This document shows, one piece after another, positions 1-11,960 of a stretch of 64,000 nt of DNA. The position numbers and the translations under genes were made by a program. How positions within the stretch are numbered: position 1 is the first letter of the stretch; each line of letters opens with the position of its first letter. The notes beneath the pieces were generated by a model. The model ran no database searches. It was not told the DNA's origin and worked only from the letters and a program-made list of their open reading frames with translations. The stretch comes from Casuarius casuarius (Eukaryota; Chordata; Aves; Casuariiformes; Casuariidae). The stretch is from the NCBI GenBank assembly GCA_003342895.1, contig PTFA01000010.1:8685286-8749285 (forward strand). The letters are read 5' to 3'.

Positions 1-63
1 CCCAGATCTCCTACTCTTCTTCCTCCTCAGACATTGCCAGTCCCCCATGTCAGCCTGTCCTTC

Positions 64-80
64 AAAAAAAAAAAAAAAAA
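64..80. repeat. Poly-A run, 17 bases
   Basis: An uninterrupted run of 17 A. No repeat family is recognisable beside it, so I treat it as a simple mononucleotide repeat and not as the tail of a retroposed copy. Confidence 0.8.
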
Positions 81-1661
81 TCCACCTCTCATTACTTGTA
101 TGTTCACCATTTGTTACTACCTCACCTTTTTGCATGATAGTTTACAGGTAGAACCAAACAACAGGGGTTTGGGGCTAGTGTTCAAGTCTAAGGACAATGA
201 AGAAATATTTGGGGCTTGGCCTGTTGGTTAATGAATACACGGCTAATTCTGAGCTATAGTCGTATTATTCCAGACAAACAGGTACTTTGCTGTAGACTTC
301 CTTTCCATTCAGCTGCAAGGGCAAAATTCTGTTATCATACTCCAACTAAATGTATGAACTGAACACAAAGCCTCTCTCTGTGGAGTCACAAGGAGAATAT
401 CCTGTACCCAAGAAGAAATTTCAGGAGAAACACATACAGAGCTATCTGAGAATTATCTGACACTGTTTATTTTGTTGTTTTTTGGAAAATGCTGACCTGT
501 TGAAGTTAATCTTCCCACGAAACTACGTCAGTTGTGAGGGAATCTGAGTCAGGAAAGATTTCTCAGAAACTGAAAGGGAAAGGAAAAGGGGAGTGGGGGG
601 AAGAGATTCTGAGGACAGCATGGACAGCATGGAGCTCTTACCTGAGACTTAAGTAACCCAGACTCAAGAGCTTGGTCTGAATCAGGCAGAGCAGGGACCT
701 GTTCCTGCATCTGTGATCACTGAGCAAAGGAGTTTGTTTTCAAAATATATTTGAGAAATTCTGAGCTTCCTCACAGTGAAAACTGGAAAAACAGAGGAAA
801 GCAAGGAGTGGGGGAGGAAGGGAGGGAAGCAAAAAGGAAGACTGACTGATTTGCAGGACAGATTAGCAGTTTCTTACCCTACTTGCTCTATATGCAAGTA
901 TCTCTCAGTAGGGGTTATACTTGGAGCCATAACACATGTGACAGGTTTCTGTCCAATTTTCTTGAGTCCCACTCTTCTCACCTTCCATACAACCATCTGA
1001 GGTCAGGCCTGTTTTCTAGGAGTGAATGAAGCCACAATCTCAAATACAATATATTTTAGGACAGACGAAAGTAAGGTATTACATTTCTGCTGTGCACTTC
1101 TTTTCTACCTGGAAGATTTCTGGAGATGCCTTTTCTGCAACTTTCTGCTGAACTTGATCTATTATGATTAACTGCTCCTTTTATTGGCTCTAAATGCCCT
1201 TTCTTTGTATTGAAAAGAGCAAACTATGTTAGAATCCATTTAACAGAACTGTACTAAAACACTTTTCAAGACAAAACAGCTAATTTGAATCATTAGTATT
1301 TGCCAAGGTTCAGACAAATTGTTCTCATGAGTTTTTTTTCTATTTTCACCTTTCTGTGCATTGCATCATCTCAAATAATCCCAAAACAAGACTGCCAGCC
1401 TATCAGTTTTCCCAGTCTCTGGAAGAGTGCAGTGAATAGAAATTCTTTAATTACTTTAGTACTGCCCCTCAAACACAGAAAGTGGAGTCATTGGAGCTTA
1501 AATAATATTTGCTAAACTCCCTCTTTTTGTTTTATTCTTTATCTTTATTTTGTCACTAAAAGTTACAAGTGATTCAGTGCATTCTCCTCATATATAAGGT
1601 CTGATTTTATGCTCACCTGTCCTGCTTTCTCCTCACACTCTTTCCTTCTTATGTCTAAGCC

Positions 1662-1716
1662 AAAAAAAAAAAAAAAAAGGAGAGAGAGAGACAGAGACAG
1701 AGACAGAGACAGAGAA
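1662..1716. repeat. Compound microsatellite: A17, (AG)n, (GACAGA)n
   Basis: Seventeen A are followed by five or six AG units and then about four GACAGA hexamer units. The purine-only strand changes step by step from A to AG to GACAGA, as in microsatellites that grow by slippage at the end of an A tract. It is likely to vary in length between individuals. Confidence 0.85.
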
Positions 1717-2886
1717 TAACCAGTTGTCTAAAATGAGTTATAGTTCATGAATATTTCTTTTAGTACTGTGAAATATATTCACTTGCATATTGAAATCTGT
1801 GGCCACTAACTAGAAGTGAAATTACAGTATATACTTTGATACAGCCTGTGTTTCCTAAAGGTGGAGATGCACTATTCTAAAAAATCCTTTGATGCTAAAA
1901 TAAACATTCCTTAGTATAATTTAATAACTCATTCTAATACAATGCAGTTGGAAATCCTTAATTCTACTATATAAGTTGCTAAAAGTACCATGGAAGGAAA
2001 GAGAAATTGAAAGTAAAGACCTAGAATGTCTCAGAGGACAAGATCTGATCAGTGCTAAGCTGAAATGAAATTATTAATTATTTTTGTATGTTTTATAAGA
2101 AGTGCTCATGCAAAAGTGATACAGACTGTACTAAACCACAAGCTTGCAAATGGCTGTCATGATGGTGACATACCAGAGAAATGGAATACATTTTATACCT
2201 AGTCTGTCAAGAGGCAGATTAAAATTTTCATGAGTTTAGTTGTACAGTTCCCAGAAGAATCAGTTCTCAGAGAGATGCTACTTGAGTTTGCACATGTAGA
2301 AACTTACTGGATTATGTTTTCAAAACACACTCAAAGTTTCATGTTTCAGCACTTTAGAAAAATCTCACCCATGGCATATCAATTTCCTATAAATCAACAG
2401 TATGTATGAACACGTAGACATTGCATTTGTCCATATGGTGTGACCAAGTACATGCATCTATGGGTAGGTCTAAGGTAGGATCAGCATGATGAACAACAGT
2501 ATGATTATAAATAACCCCAACTGTGTACTTACAGTAATGTATAAATATGTGCACAAGTTATGAAAATAAATTTAAAAGCTTTGAAATACTTCTTTCTTCT
2601 CTGTTGAGCATATAAGACCCTAGCTATTGTAAATACATGTAAAACTCAGGAGCAGAATAAAATATCACAGCTCTTTCAAGTTAGGCTATTTTTGGTTATT
2701 TGAGAGGAATTTTACATATATTAATTTTAGTCTTTAATTAGTTTTATTTTGGGCCCTTACATAGCTAGAAGCAACAGTTGTGTGTTTCACTGTGATGCTG
2801 GGAATTTCCCTCTTCCAAAAGATATAAAGCTCCCTTATCTAATCCTGCAGGGCTTTAATTTATCAAACTTTAAGATAATGAAATGT

Positions 2887-2922
2887 TTATATATATAAAA
2901 AAATATATATATAAATATATGT
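2887..2922. repeat. AT-rich dinucleotide tract
   Basis: An interrupted TA/AT repeat with a short A run in the middle, close to self-complementary. It is low-complexity sequence. Confidence 0.7.
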
Positions 2923-3349
2923 AAAAACTGTGGCCTGGGCCAGAACCTTGCCCGTACTGGGTCTCCTGCAAGAATATCAGAATTTGTTCAAGTTTCTATA
3001 TTAAGCTCTAGGAAGGTAGATTAATATGTTGGGAGCAAATTGTGTGGCTGAAATTAAATAGTATAGCTATTTATTAGCCAGATATATTCACATTCACTGA
3101 GTGTGTATGCCTTTGTACGCGTTTAGGTGCATGAGTTATTAGAACAACTTCAGACTGCAACACCATTCAGCATATTGGAGAATGTTCTCTTTTCTGAAGA
3201 ATGAAATAAAGCTGTCTTTTGAAAAAGTCATAGAGGCGCTATAGACCATAGGTTACAGATTGAAAATGAGCCAATAATAATCCAGTCTCAAGATAGGCAA
3301 AAGCCCTACGAGGCTGTATGAACAGGTGTGTTACATCTGCTCTCTAGCT

Positions 3350-3740
3350 CTGCACAGGCAGAGAAGTCAACAGAGGGCAGCAACAATGATCAGAGATCTA
3401 GAAAGCGTGACAAGTAAGGAAAAATTGAATGAACTGAGGCTGATTAGTCTACAGAAAAGACTGAGGCAGTTCATATAAATACATAATGGTCTCCTGCAAA
3501 GACAAAGGGAATAATTTGTTCTTTTATGTCTATGGGAGATAGAACTAAAAGTAATAGGCCAAATTAGAGAGAGGAAGGTTTCATTTGGACGGGGGGGGAA
3601 AAAGTTGCCTGTGGAGGTTATAGACTGGACAGACCTCAGTCAAGAGCAGGTAAAGTTAGTTGATCTTGTCTTGGGCAGCAGGATAGACTATAATCCCTTA
3701 AAGCCTCTTCCAGGATTATTTTTGTACGATTTTATGAATG
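3350..3740 (+). mobile_element. Old CR1 LINE fragment, 3' end
   Basis: The segment follows the 3' part of CR1 retrotransposons in order. It has a phrase like 'aatgatcagagatctaga' (end of ORF2), then 'gaggctgattagtctacagaaaagactgag', then a stretch matching 'aataggccaaattagagagaggaaggtt'. It ends in 'cctcttccaggattatttttgtacgattttatga', a decayed form of the CR1 ending 'ccttccag...gattctatga'. The many substitutions and small indels mark an old, dead copy, closer in style to deep sauropsid CR1 than to the younger copies at 15 kb and 54 kb. It is 5'-truncated, as is usual for CR1. The element type is assigned from memory of the consensus, not by alignment. Confidence 0.7.
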
Positions 3741-4570
3741 GTTTTGATGTGTAATCCCCTGTAAATGTCTTCATAGAGTGTTTTACAGTGAATAGTCCCA
3801 GGTAGTGCAAGGAGCCTATGAGAAGGGAGTCATTGATTTACCATTTATTTTTAATAAGCTATGTAGGTTTTCATGCACAGGCCTATAGTTGCCTCACAGT
3901 ATTTTCTTTACAGAAGATTCACTGTACTCTAAGATGATGTAGAACGGGTTTAATAAATATCCTTAATCATTTCTACATACAAAGCACAAAAAGAGGAGGG
4001 AAAATCATCTGGAGATGCAGTCTTAGTGACAAAATTTTAGCTAAATTATAGTCAGACCCTTTATAGCTTCAACACAACGATGTTCTTTGTGCATCTAACC
4101 ATAAGGTGTTCCACTGATTTCACAGATGCTTCCCCTACACTTCAGCTCAGTGAAGCTTCATGATATGACTGTCTCTAAACATGACTGCATGCATTTATGG
4201 TTTTATTAATACTCTGTAATTTGATAATAACATGCCTATGGGACATGAATACTGTCCCTAACCAGTTTGAGACATTGTCATACCTGTAGTTTAGCCTCAA
4301 TGAGACTCATGATTATGAGTTTCCCTGATCTGGGATGACAAAGAAATATAAATGAGAAATACTAGCTTTTCATTTTTTTTAATGGAAAATATCCAAACGT
4401 GTTCTTTTTGGAGATGCACTGAAATAGCTAGTGTTGGCTAAATTTCTAGGATTGAAAAATAAAAGGTGTACATGTTCCACTCCTGTAGCATGGGAGCAAG
4501 AAGAAATACTAAGATCTCTTTCTTTCCTAATTTCTTTCCTAATTTTTTTCATGTGAGAATGCCCTTCTGG

Positions 4571-4624
4571 TATCATGTCTTAACATGGTATTGAGTCTTA
4601 ACATGGTATCACATCTTAACAGAG
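4571..4624. repeat. 18-bp tandem repeat, three copies
   Basis: Three consecutive 18-base units, 4571-4588, 4589-4606 and 4607-4624, share the core 'tcttaaca'. The first two units differ mainly at positions 4-6, and the third has diverged most. It is a short local duplication with no recognisable function. Confidence 0.75.
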
Positions 4625-7216
4625 TCCCACATTTTTTTATTTTCAGAGCAGAAGCTGTGAGTGTAGACAGTCTGTATAACTGATATCCAGACTGCCAAAA
4701 AGTCACTGTTTCACTGAGAGAGCCCAGGCTGGAATGTTTTAAACCGAATCAATAGTAGGAAATGCATGACTGCTGTTCAGATAGCCAGAACTACTTTGTT
4801 TGCCTGGCATTAGCTAAATTCTTCAGTGGTATAGGCAGCATGTAAAGGCCCAGTTCTTCTGCCTGTAAGCATATTAATTTCTTGCCTTCTTTGTAAGCTA
4901 CACTGGGTTTATCTACGTGGTATTTTCCAGGCTGATGAGAGCCTGCTTGAGCCATTCATGAGCCACCATGAAGCTTCCATTAGCTCAGCTGGGAGACAAA
5001 CTGTATTAGCTTTGGCACAGCAATGCTAGCTCCAGCTCACGGCTGACCACATTCTGGTCACTGACTGCTTCTGGTCTGGGCAGCTCAGAGACCAAGCAGA
5101 CTGAGCTGGCAGTTGGTCAAGGCACATGCAATCCTGGCTCTCGTCTGCTTACTAAACGTTATGTCGGCATTCCCACCATGTCAGGCTAGGGCACCAGGAA
5201 AGAATGATTGCTCAAAAGCTTAAAGAAGTGGTTAACTATATCTAATACTTGCTGTGAAATGATGTAGAAAGTGAATGGCTTCACAGTCTGAGTAATAGTG
5301 GACTGAGGTGTACCTAAAAGATAGGGTGGTTTTGTGTAACTACGAGCTTACCCTTTAGATCATGTCCTCCTTCACTTGAGAAGATTTCCTCAAAGACGAA
5401 AAGTTCTGAGTTCTGTATGAAAATAATTATTCATTTTGTGGTTTCTTTATTGTCTGCTGGCCTGAATCAGAGTCAAGCTTCCTCAGGTTTGCTGAGCAAC
5501 AAACGGCTACGCTATTGTGCTTTCACCAGTCCGGGAAGATTTTCATAACCCTTGGTGTGCTAGATATCTATGCGTGAAATCCGATTTCAATCTGTCTCTA
5601 TAACCATACTAATATATCTCTAGTTAACCCTTAGGGAATTAATGCCTGAGGTAATGTCTGGATTTGATGCTCCTCCCCTCCGTTGTTCCCTGCTTCCTCC
5701 TTCACACAAAGGCTTTTTGGCTCAGCAGTGAGTCTAGTCCCCATTCTTCAAGGATTTTTCATTCATGAATTAGCTTCCATTTCTCTTCACTTGTATGCCA
5801 TGAAAACCAGCAATGCACCAGCAGAAGGAGGAGAGGACAAGTTTACTGAGGTGACTTTGTGGTACGATGGCACATCCACCAGAGAAGAGCTTTTGATGTA
5901 CTTCATGTGAAGTACTAGTGCTCTGCTTAGACTATCTGATGTCTGCAGCAGCTTTTGAAGCATGTTTCACATCCATAAAGGGGCTGATCAGCTCCTTGAA
6001 AATGGTAAAAACATGATGATTCTCATTAAGGAGTCAGACATTTAACAACACTAATCACAGTGAGAAATCAGAGCAAACTTTAGTGTTCATAGGCCTAATA
6101 TATCTCCAAAGTGGCACCTGTTAGTAAATGCTGGTTTTTGAAAAGCCAACTCTGAGGTGTTCTACTGAGGACACTAGTACAGTTGTACAGATGCTACTGT
6201 CTGTCTAATCCTGTGAAAAGTAGGGAAGAATAAAGTTTTCTAGTCTTCCTACACATCTTATTCCAGCTGAACAGCATTTCAGTTCACTTCTCATTTCCTG
6301 TTGATCTCAAAGGCAAGGGCCATTGGACCCATGGGCACATAGACTTCCAGACAACGAAAGAAAGTGGATCTCTCATTCTCATAATTTTGTATTAGATATT
6401 TCCTTTTTTGGCCAATAGGCAGGTGGTATGGCTTTGTTACATCACCCAGCTTGCAAGCCTGGCTCTTTAATTACTGTTGTACCTGCACAAGCATTGAGCT
6501 CTGTAAATCTACAAGGTGGTGACTGATACTTGGGCACATCGTGCTAATTAAGTGTTAGCTCTTCTTGTAGGGAGAAGTTAAATGGCCTCTAACAAATCAA
6601 GGCAGTCCTCCTGTCGTAACACACAGTGCCCAGTCTTGTGCACTTATGTTGTAATACCTTATCATCACCCTCTCATTAATGTATGAAAATCACGGAATGT
6701 AGAAAGGTTTATCATGCTTCTGTTGTGTAACTCAACACTGATGAGTAGAAGTGTGTTTCATCACCATTCCTTAGGGAGGACAGCAAAGAGGAGCTGCTAT
6801 TGAGATAGTTGAATTTGGGCCATTTCTCCAGACATAAAGTCTCCTCTGTTTTACAACAGGTAGATTGTAAAAGTTTAATTCTTTCAATGAATAATTGAAT
6901 GCTGGAAACATAATCAGTGAAGTGCAGCATATAAGGACCAATGGTTAGATATTGCTGCTTTTCATTGGCCTGCAGTAAAATGCTCTAAGGCTGCATTATG
7001 TGCTGCAGAGGGGTTAAAATATACTACAGCAGTAAAAATATAGCTAAGATAATTACTAGACATCTTTAAGTCCTCTAAGGTAGTATCCTGCTTGACTAAG
7101 TTGGGAAAGCTAAAGTTTGTTTAAGTGTATAATTGAAAGGGATGGAAGTTGAAGAGTTATCATACACAAAGAAATAGATGGCTTTTGCAAATCATGAAGG
7201 ATCTAATCTCTTCCTC

Positions 7217-7272
7217 ACTGAAGTTTATAGAATTCCCCATTGATTTGAGTAGAAGCAGAATTTGGCCCTAAC
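7217..7272 (+). repeat. Possible ancient amniote dispersed repeat
   Basis: The string runs 'ccccattgatttgagtaga' and then 'agcagaatttggccc'. It resembles a common old repeat of turtle and bird genomes whose core reads roughly 'cccattgacttcagtggga' then 'gcaggatttggccc'. I recall the motif from sauropsid genomes but cannot name its family securely, and the match is imperfect. Confidence 0.35.
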
Positions 7273-8236
7273 TACTAAAGCAAGACTGAGACATTTTAGA
7301 ACCACAAGATCACTTAGTGTAAGACACTCTTTATTATAATAATTATTGTTTTCCTTAATGGCAACAGGATAGTATTTACTCTTACAAAATGTGTTTTTAT
7401 TTGGAAATGTTTATATTGCCATCCAGAAAGGGGCTTGCAGCAAGGATCTGTCCCACAACTGATAAAGCTTCTTAGACTTAGCAGAACTTCATTGTGCAGC
7501 AGCAGCTTATAAAACCAACCATAACTGTATGCTTCACGAAAACAATATAAACATTGATTGTAAATTTCATTGTACTATAGAGAAATACATTTAATGTATC
7601 CACTTTTATCACACCTCTCTTCAAATAAGAAATAAAGGTAAAATAACATTAAACTCAAATACAAGCACACATGATGTTTCCTGTAAATGAAGCAGATCTT
7701 CAAAGAGGAAATTGCTGAAACTGAACTCTTTATACTCTACGAAGTCTGTGTAAATAAAAGGAACCCTGGCCACATCTATATTGTCTGCTGACCTACCATA
7801 TGAAGAGAGAGCAAGACTTCATTTATATGAAACAGAGTATGAGATTGGCCTACCAGCAAAGCATTAATCTGTCCAGTTATTCAAGCAGAATTGTTAGCAA
7901 CTAGAAAAGAAATTTTCATAGAAGGGACTTTCATGGAACACATGACCTTGCCTTAGTGGTGGTTTCATCAGACCATATATAGAAGTTCATTTATTTGTGG
8001 AATTACTTACTTAACTCATTAAAGAATTTAGCAACTGCTGAGTGAGATAAAACTGAATCCCTGAGGCTGCAGGTGTTATGTAGGGAAAGCTGCTAATATA
8101 TATCTTAACTGAATTCGCAGAGATACTGCAGGCTTTCTTACACACTCCAGTCGGATGTCATTATTAAGGAATGGTAATCTGGATTTCTGAGTTCACAGCT
8201 CAAATCCTTTTCACTTAATCCTATGTGCTAGCTCTA

Positions 8237-10320
8237 TCATGAATTAAAGTATTCTAGAAGTCTTAGGAAACTTCCTTGTTCCATGTCATTTAAGCAGTGG
8301 GCAGCCACACTGGTGAATATAAAGTCTGATGCAGTCTCCCCTTTACCCTGTGATATTAGCACTAAGGTATGGGGGAGCCCCTTTGCTGTTTGCATGTGAG
8401 AGGCATGGGAACTGTGGGAACATATCTGGCAGATATGTAAGATGCTACCCACTTGACGGTATGTTGGACATTGAGCAGAACCATAGCTCCTCCTTCTTGA
8501 TACATGGTTAGCACTTGCAAGAAGGAATGTCCAAAAGAATCATACCAACGGTGTGTCAATGTGATGAGTTGTCAAGTATATTTTCTGAGCTGGGGATGGC
8601 AGTGAGAAGCAAATCTTTTTTTCCAGTTTAGCCAAATAATAAAGAGTCTAGGAGAGGGCAAAAGTTTTTCAGAGCAGGAAGAATTTTGAGGGGAGGTAAC
8701 CTGGAACTGTGGCTTGAGCAGCCCAGTGCAACCAACATGCTTCTCATCATCATGGCAATGAAGGAGGGAGTCTGGGGGGATGCAAAGGAAGAGAAGGGAG
8801 TATATGGAAGGCTTAAGGAAATTTTCTTGGGAGAGGGAGAGGAAAGAGAGAAGGATTAAGGCTCTAGAGGTGAGGCAGAGCTGAGTTATACTGCCATGAC
8901 AGAAAGGCATAGGTGAGCCCACCAGTACATACAAAACACGTTGCAAAAACCCATTCTTGAGACTGAGCCACATTCACTGAAAACAACATACCCAGGAGTA
9001 CTGCCAATTAGCCAAGGACTCTCTGGAGCACTCAGACTTCCAGTATTTGCTGAGGTTGGACAGATTGGCTGCTCTCCTCACAAAGATTTTGAAGAGAAGA
9101 TAAACAGGAGGTCACTGCCATCCTACCGGTGCTCTCCATGCTGATGTCCAGCTGACTGAGTAGGAAGCAGCAGTCATTCTTGAAGACTTCATGGTTGTAC
9201 TCAGTAGTCAACAGATAGAAGTTGAGGACAAAGGTGAACTGCCTGTTGTTGTCAGGGTTGTCACAGTAAGCCCACAAACAAAAAGCAGCAAGGGATTGGC
9301 AGAGGTGCAGGTAGTTGCCTCTTACCATAGGGGTGAAAACACATGATAGGGAGAGCAGAGGCTAGATTTTGTTGCGAAGTAGATACTAGATTTTTGAAAC
9401 AGTGTGTGCCACATACGAAGTAAGCCAGCTTGCTGATGTTGAGATGCACAGATTGTTAAGGTGCATAGACTGAGACTCTGAAGTAAGATGGAGTATGACA
9501 CCTGTGATGGTTAGAATAATTGGGGTCCCTTCTGATATACACCAAATAGGAGTTGCTTAAGGCCAATGCACAGCTGAGTATGCTGAATGGCAAGATGTTT
9601 TCTTGAGTAGCAGCCACTCAAGAGCAGGTCTGCCCACATGTGATCAAAGAAGCTTCCATAATGACTAGAGTGACACGGGAGTGCCAATGCCCAGCTACTA
9701 TGGCACCAGTCTATACGAGCATGCCTATGGGGTTCTATCCATATGTGCTAGATAGTTAGCCACAACCATTGGGAATAGTGAACATCAGCCTAGTGGTAGC
9801 ACCTTGAAAAACTTGGCTATGCTTTTGAGGTGTGACAGAGCAGCCTACTAGGAGGAGGCCAGGGCAGCACAGCATTTGATATGGAACCATGATGCTTGTT
9901 CTGGCCTCCTGTGAGGCCTCTGACTTCTTCACTGAGGTTCCTTGGTGTCTGTGAATAGCATCCTGTTGCAGTAAACTGAGAAAGCAAGAGCATTGTGAAT
10001 GCTGAAAGACAACACTGGATGGTACTTCTTATAAAGGGCTGTGTATTAGCTCTAGCAGCAGAACACAAAGCAGACTACTAAGTATGAGTGCCAGCAGGTC
10101 TGTGTTCAGTGTATTGCAAGGACTTACAGGGCAGTGGGTATTCCCAAGGGCAGCTCAGCTTTGATGCAGTGTTGTCATGCCAGGGGCTCACTGGGGATCA
10201 GACACCACCAGAGGCAGACTGGACACACTCACTAAGGTGATTCTAGCAGAGGAGGCTGGACACAGTCACTGTGCCCAGAACACAAATCAAAAATCATGAT
10301 GATAAATCAGATGGTTCACA
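8237..10320 (-). other. Less AT-rich block with minus-strand ORFs, origin unknown
   Basis: Base composition is visibly less AT-rich than the flanks. Six minus-strand open frames lie along it (62-133 codons, between 10068 and 8237), with stops and frame changes between them. A 98-codon frame at 9328-9032 reads plausibly as protein (for example 'YLLTTEYNHEVFKNDCCFL'). When I translated the adjoining minus strand in several frames, more than one frame gave protein-like stretches, which argues against one clear parent gene. I could not match it to any family. It may be a decayed retrocopy, the inside of an old retroelement, or ordinary DNA with few stops. Confidence 0.3.
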
Positions 10321-10606
10321 GAGGAGCCATAAGAATAATGACCAGTAATTAGAAAGGATCTCATGTTGCTTAGTTATACAAAAAGAATGATATGGAGACA
10401 CCTGTTGAAGGGTTATACATTCCTCCTCTACATGGAGGACAGAAATTTGGTTATGGAGAGAACTTGCTCTGGGAGAGAGGATTTTAATGTGACAAAGCTG
10501 AATATGAATTCAAAATAGAAACTGAGGGTGAATTTTTGAAACAGTATATCAAAGACTTCTGTGGATGGAATTGTGTAATTCAGATAATCAGTTAAAAGCT
10601 CTTAAA

Positions 10607-10630
10607 AGAGAGAGAGAGAGAGAGAGAGAG
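10607..10630. repeat. (AG)12 microsatellite
   Basis: Twelve uninterrupted AG units. It is a simple dinucleotide repeat and likely length-polymorphic. Confidence 0.9.
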
Positions 10631-11870
10631 ATGGCTATTGCTATCTTATTCCTCACTTCTGGTGACTATTCTAAATACCAAGATTATAACATTTCCGTCA
10701 TTATCAGTTTCTGAAGTACAATACAAAGAAATGGAATCTGCTTACTAAAGTTGTCCAAAGTTTTATGTTCTTATTAACTTCACATAGGTAGTGCCACTAA
10801 TGGGAAGAGAATGCCTTTTCCAGATATATTTCCTTCAGTACACCCTCTACAGGAGATTTAAGTCTCTACTCCCAAAAATTATAATTTATAGGAGAGGTTC
10901 AGTTTGGCTGATTGCTTTACAGTATGAAACTGAAAGCCACATTTCATTAAAACAAGTTGGTTGTCTTGGGAATGGGACTGTTACAGTTATAAATCATAAA
11001 AAGCCCTAGTAACTTTGGTCTGTTTCAACAGCTCTTAAGTTTTACAATGTTTACAGGTAACACTAGCCAGTGATTAAAATGGAGGAATTTTTATCATGCC
11101 ATCATTTTCACTAATCTGATTGTTAACTTGAAATTTTTCATTAGTCAGAATTATTTCAAAATGCTTTCATCCTGTAACGGTAAAGGATTATGCCTCTAGA
11201 TCACATATGATAGATTTTTCTATCAGAGTAACATTTATTAATGTTAAGATTGGTTCAAAAGGAATCAAGATATACTCTCATGCACCATACCTTACCCACA
11301 GACTAGTGAGATGACATACGAAATGTACTTTAAAACTGTCTTGCTCTGTTCGAGTAGAAGATCTGATCATATAATTGTATCCTTTATCAGTGCTTCCTTC
11401 ACCTGGAGAGCCCTGTTATCTTGAATGGCAAGATCACCCTTTTTTTTCTTTTTAACCCCATGGAAGTACATCAGGAGCATGTGACTGTCTGCATAGATCT
11501 GATTGCAGGACTGGCATCTTGGTTCACATTTCACACCTATTCACATTTTAACTAAAATGAGTGTTTGTTTTCTCGCATTCCAAAGTTTTTAAATTCTCCT
11601 TGACTATAAAACAAGTTAATGGGTGTATCAGCCTGTAATGAGTTCAGACCAGTTAGTTACAAGATTTGCCCTGTTATAAAAAGCTAGTGAAAATAGGCAG
11701 GGAACAAAGAAATATTTTTATCATTTCTTTAAAGCTTCTTCAAAGTTATCACTTGGGACATAATCAGAAATACTCATTTTCTCTCTAATAATCTAAACTG
11801 GTTATATTGACACATACAAGCAAGTTCTGTGACTGTTATGGCTTGTATCGCACCATATGGAGAGGATTAC

Positions 11871-11960
11871 ATATGATATATTATACATTATATATTATAC
11901 GTTTTGCAATATATATTATATATTATAATTATATATTATATAGGTTTATATTATATATTA
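11871..11960. repeat. TA-rich low-complexity tract, about 90 bp
   Basis: Nearly pure A/T sequence made of repeated 'tatatta' and 'ttatatta' words, interrupted around 11900 by 'cgttttgc'. Much of it is self-complementary, so it could fold into a cruciform or hairpin. It is low-complexity DNA with no gene content. Confidence 0.8.

Larger units (their letters stand above)
1..3349. other. Non-coding, AT-rich unique DNA
   Basis: I see no recognisable gene here. The open frames are under 75 codons and unlike any family I know. Contents are a 17-base A run (64-80), a compound A-rich/AG/GACAGA microsatellite (1662-1716) and an AT dinucleotide stretch (2887-2922). One exon-like minus-strand segment (642-719) is discussed in the findings. 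The stretch 2700-2880 has a dense, non-repetitive look, but conservation cannot be judged from one sequence. Confidence 0.5.
3741..8236. other. Non-coding unique DNA
   Basis: No gene is recognisable; the longest open frames are about 75 codons and unsupported. The stretch contains an 18-bp triplicate at 4571-4624, an 8-bp inverted repeat with a two-base centre at 5898-5915, and a faint match to a dispersed amniote repeat near 7217-7272. Base composition is similar to the rest of the window. Confidence 0.5.

Noticed and set aside
5898..5915. GTACTTCA/TGAAGTAC inverted repeat as an operator
   Set aside because: This is vertebrate-type DNA with no adjacent gene; an 8-base palindrome is expected by chance.
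11032..11056. 25-base microexon-like segment
   Set aside because: The acceptor is only moderate and the segment very short; such pairs arise often by chance.
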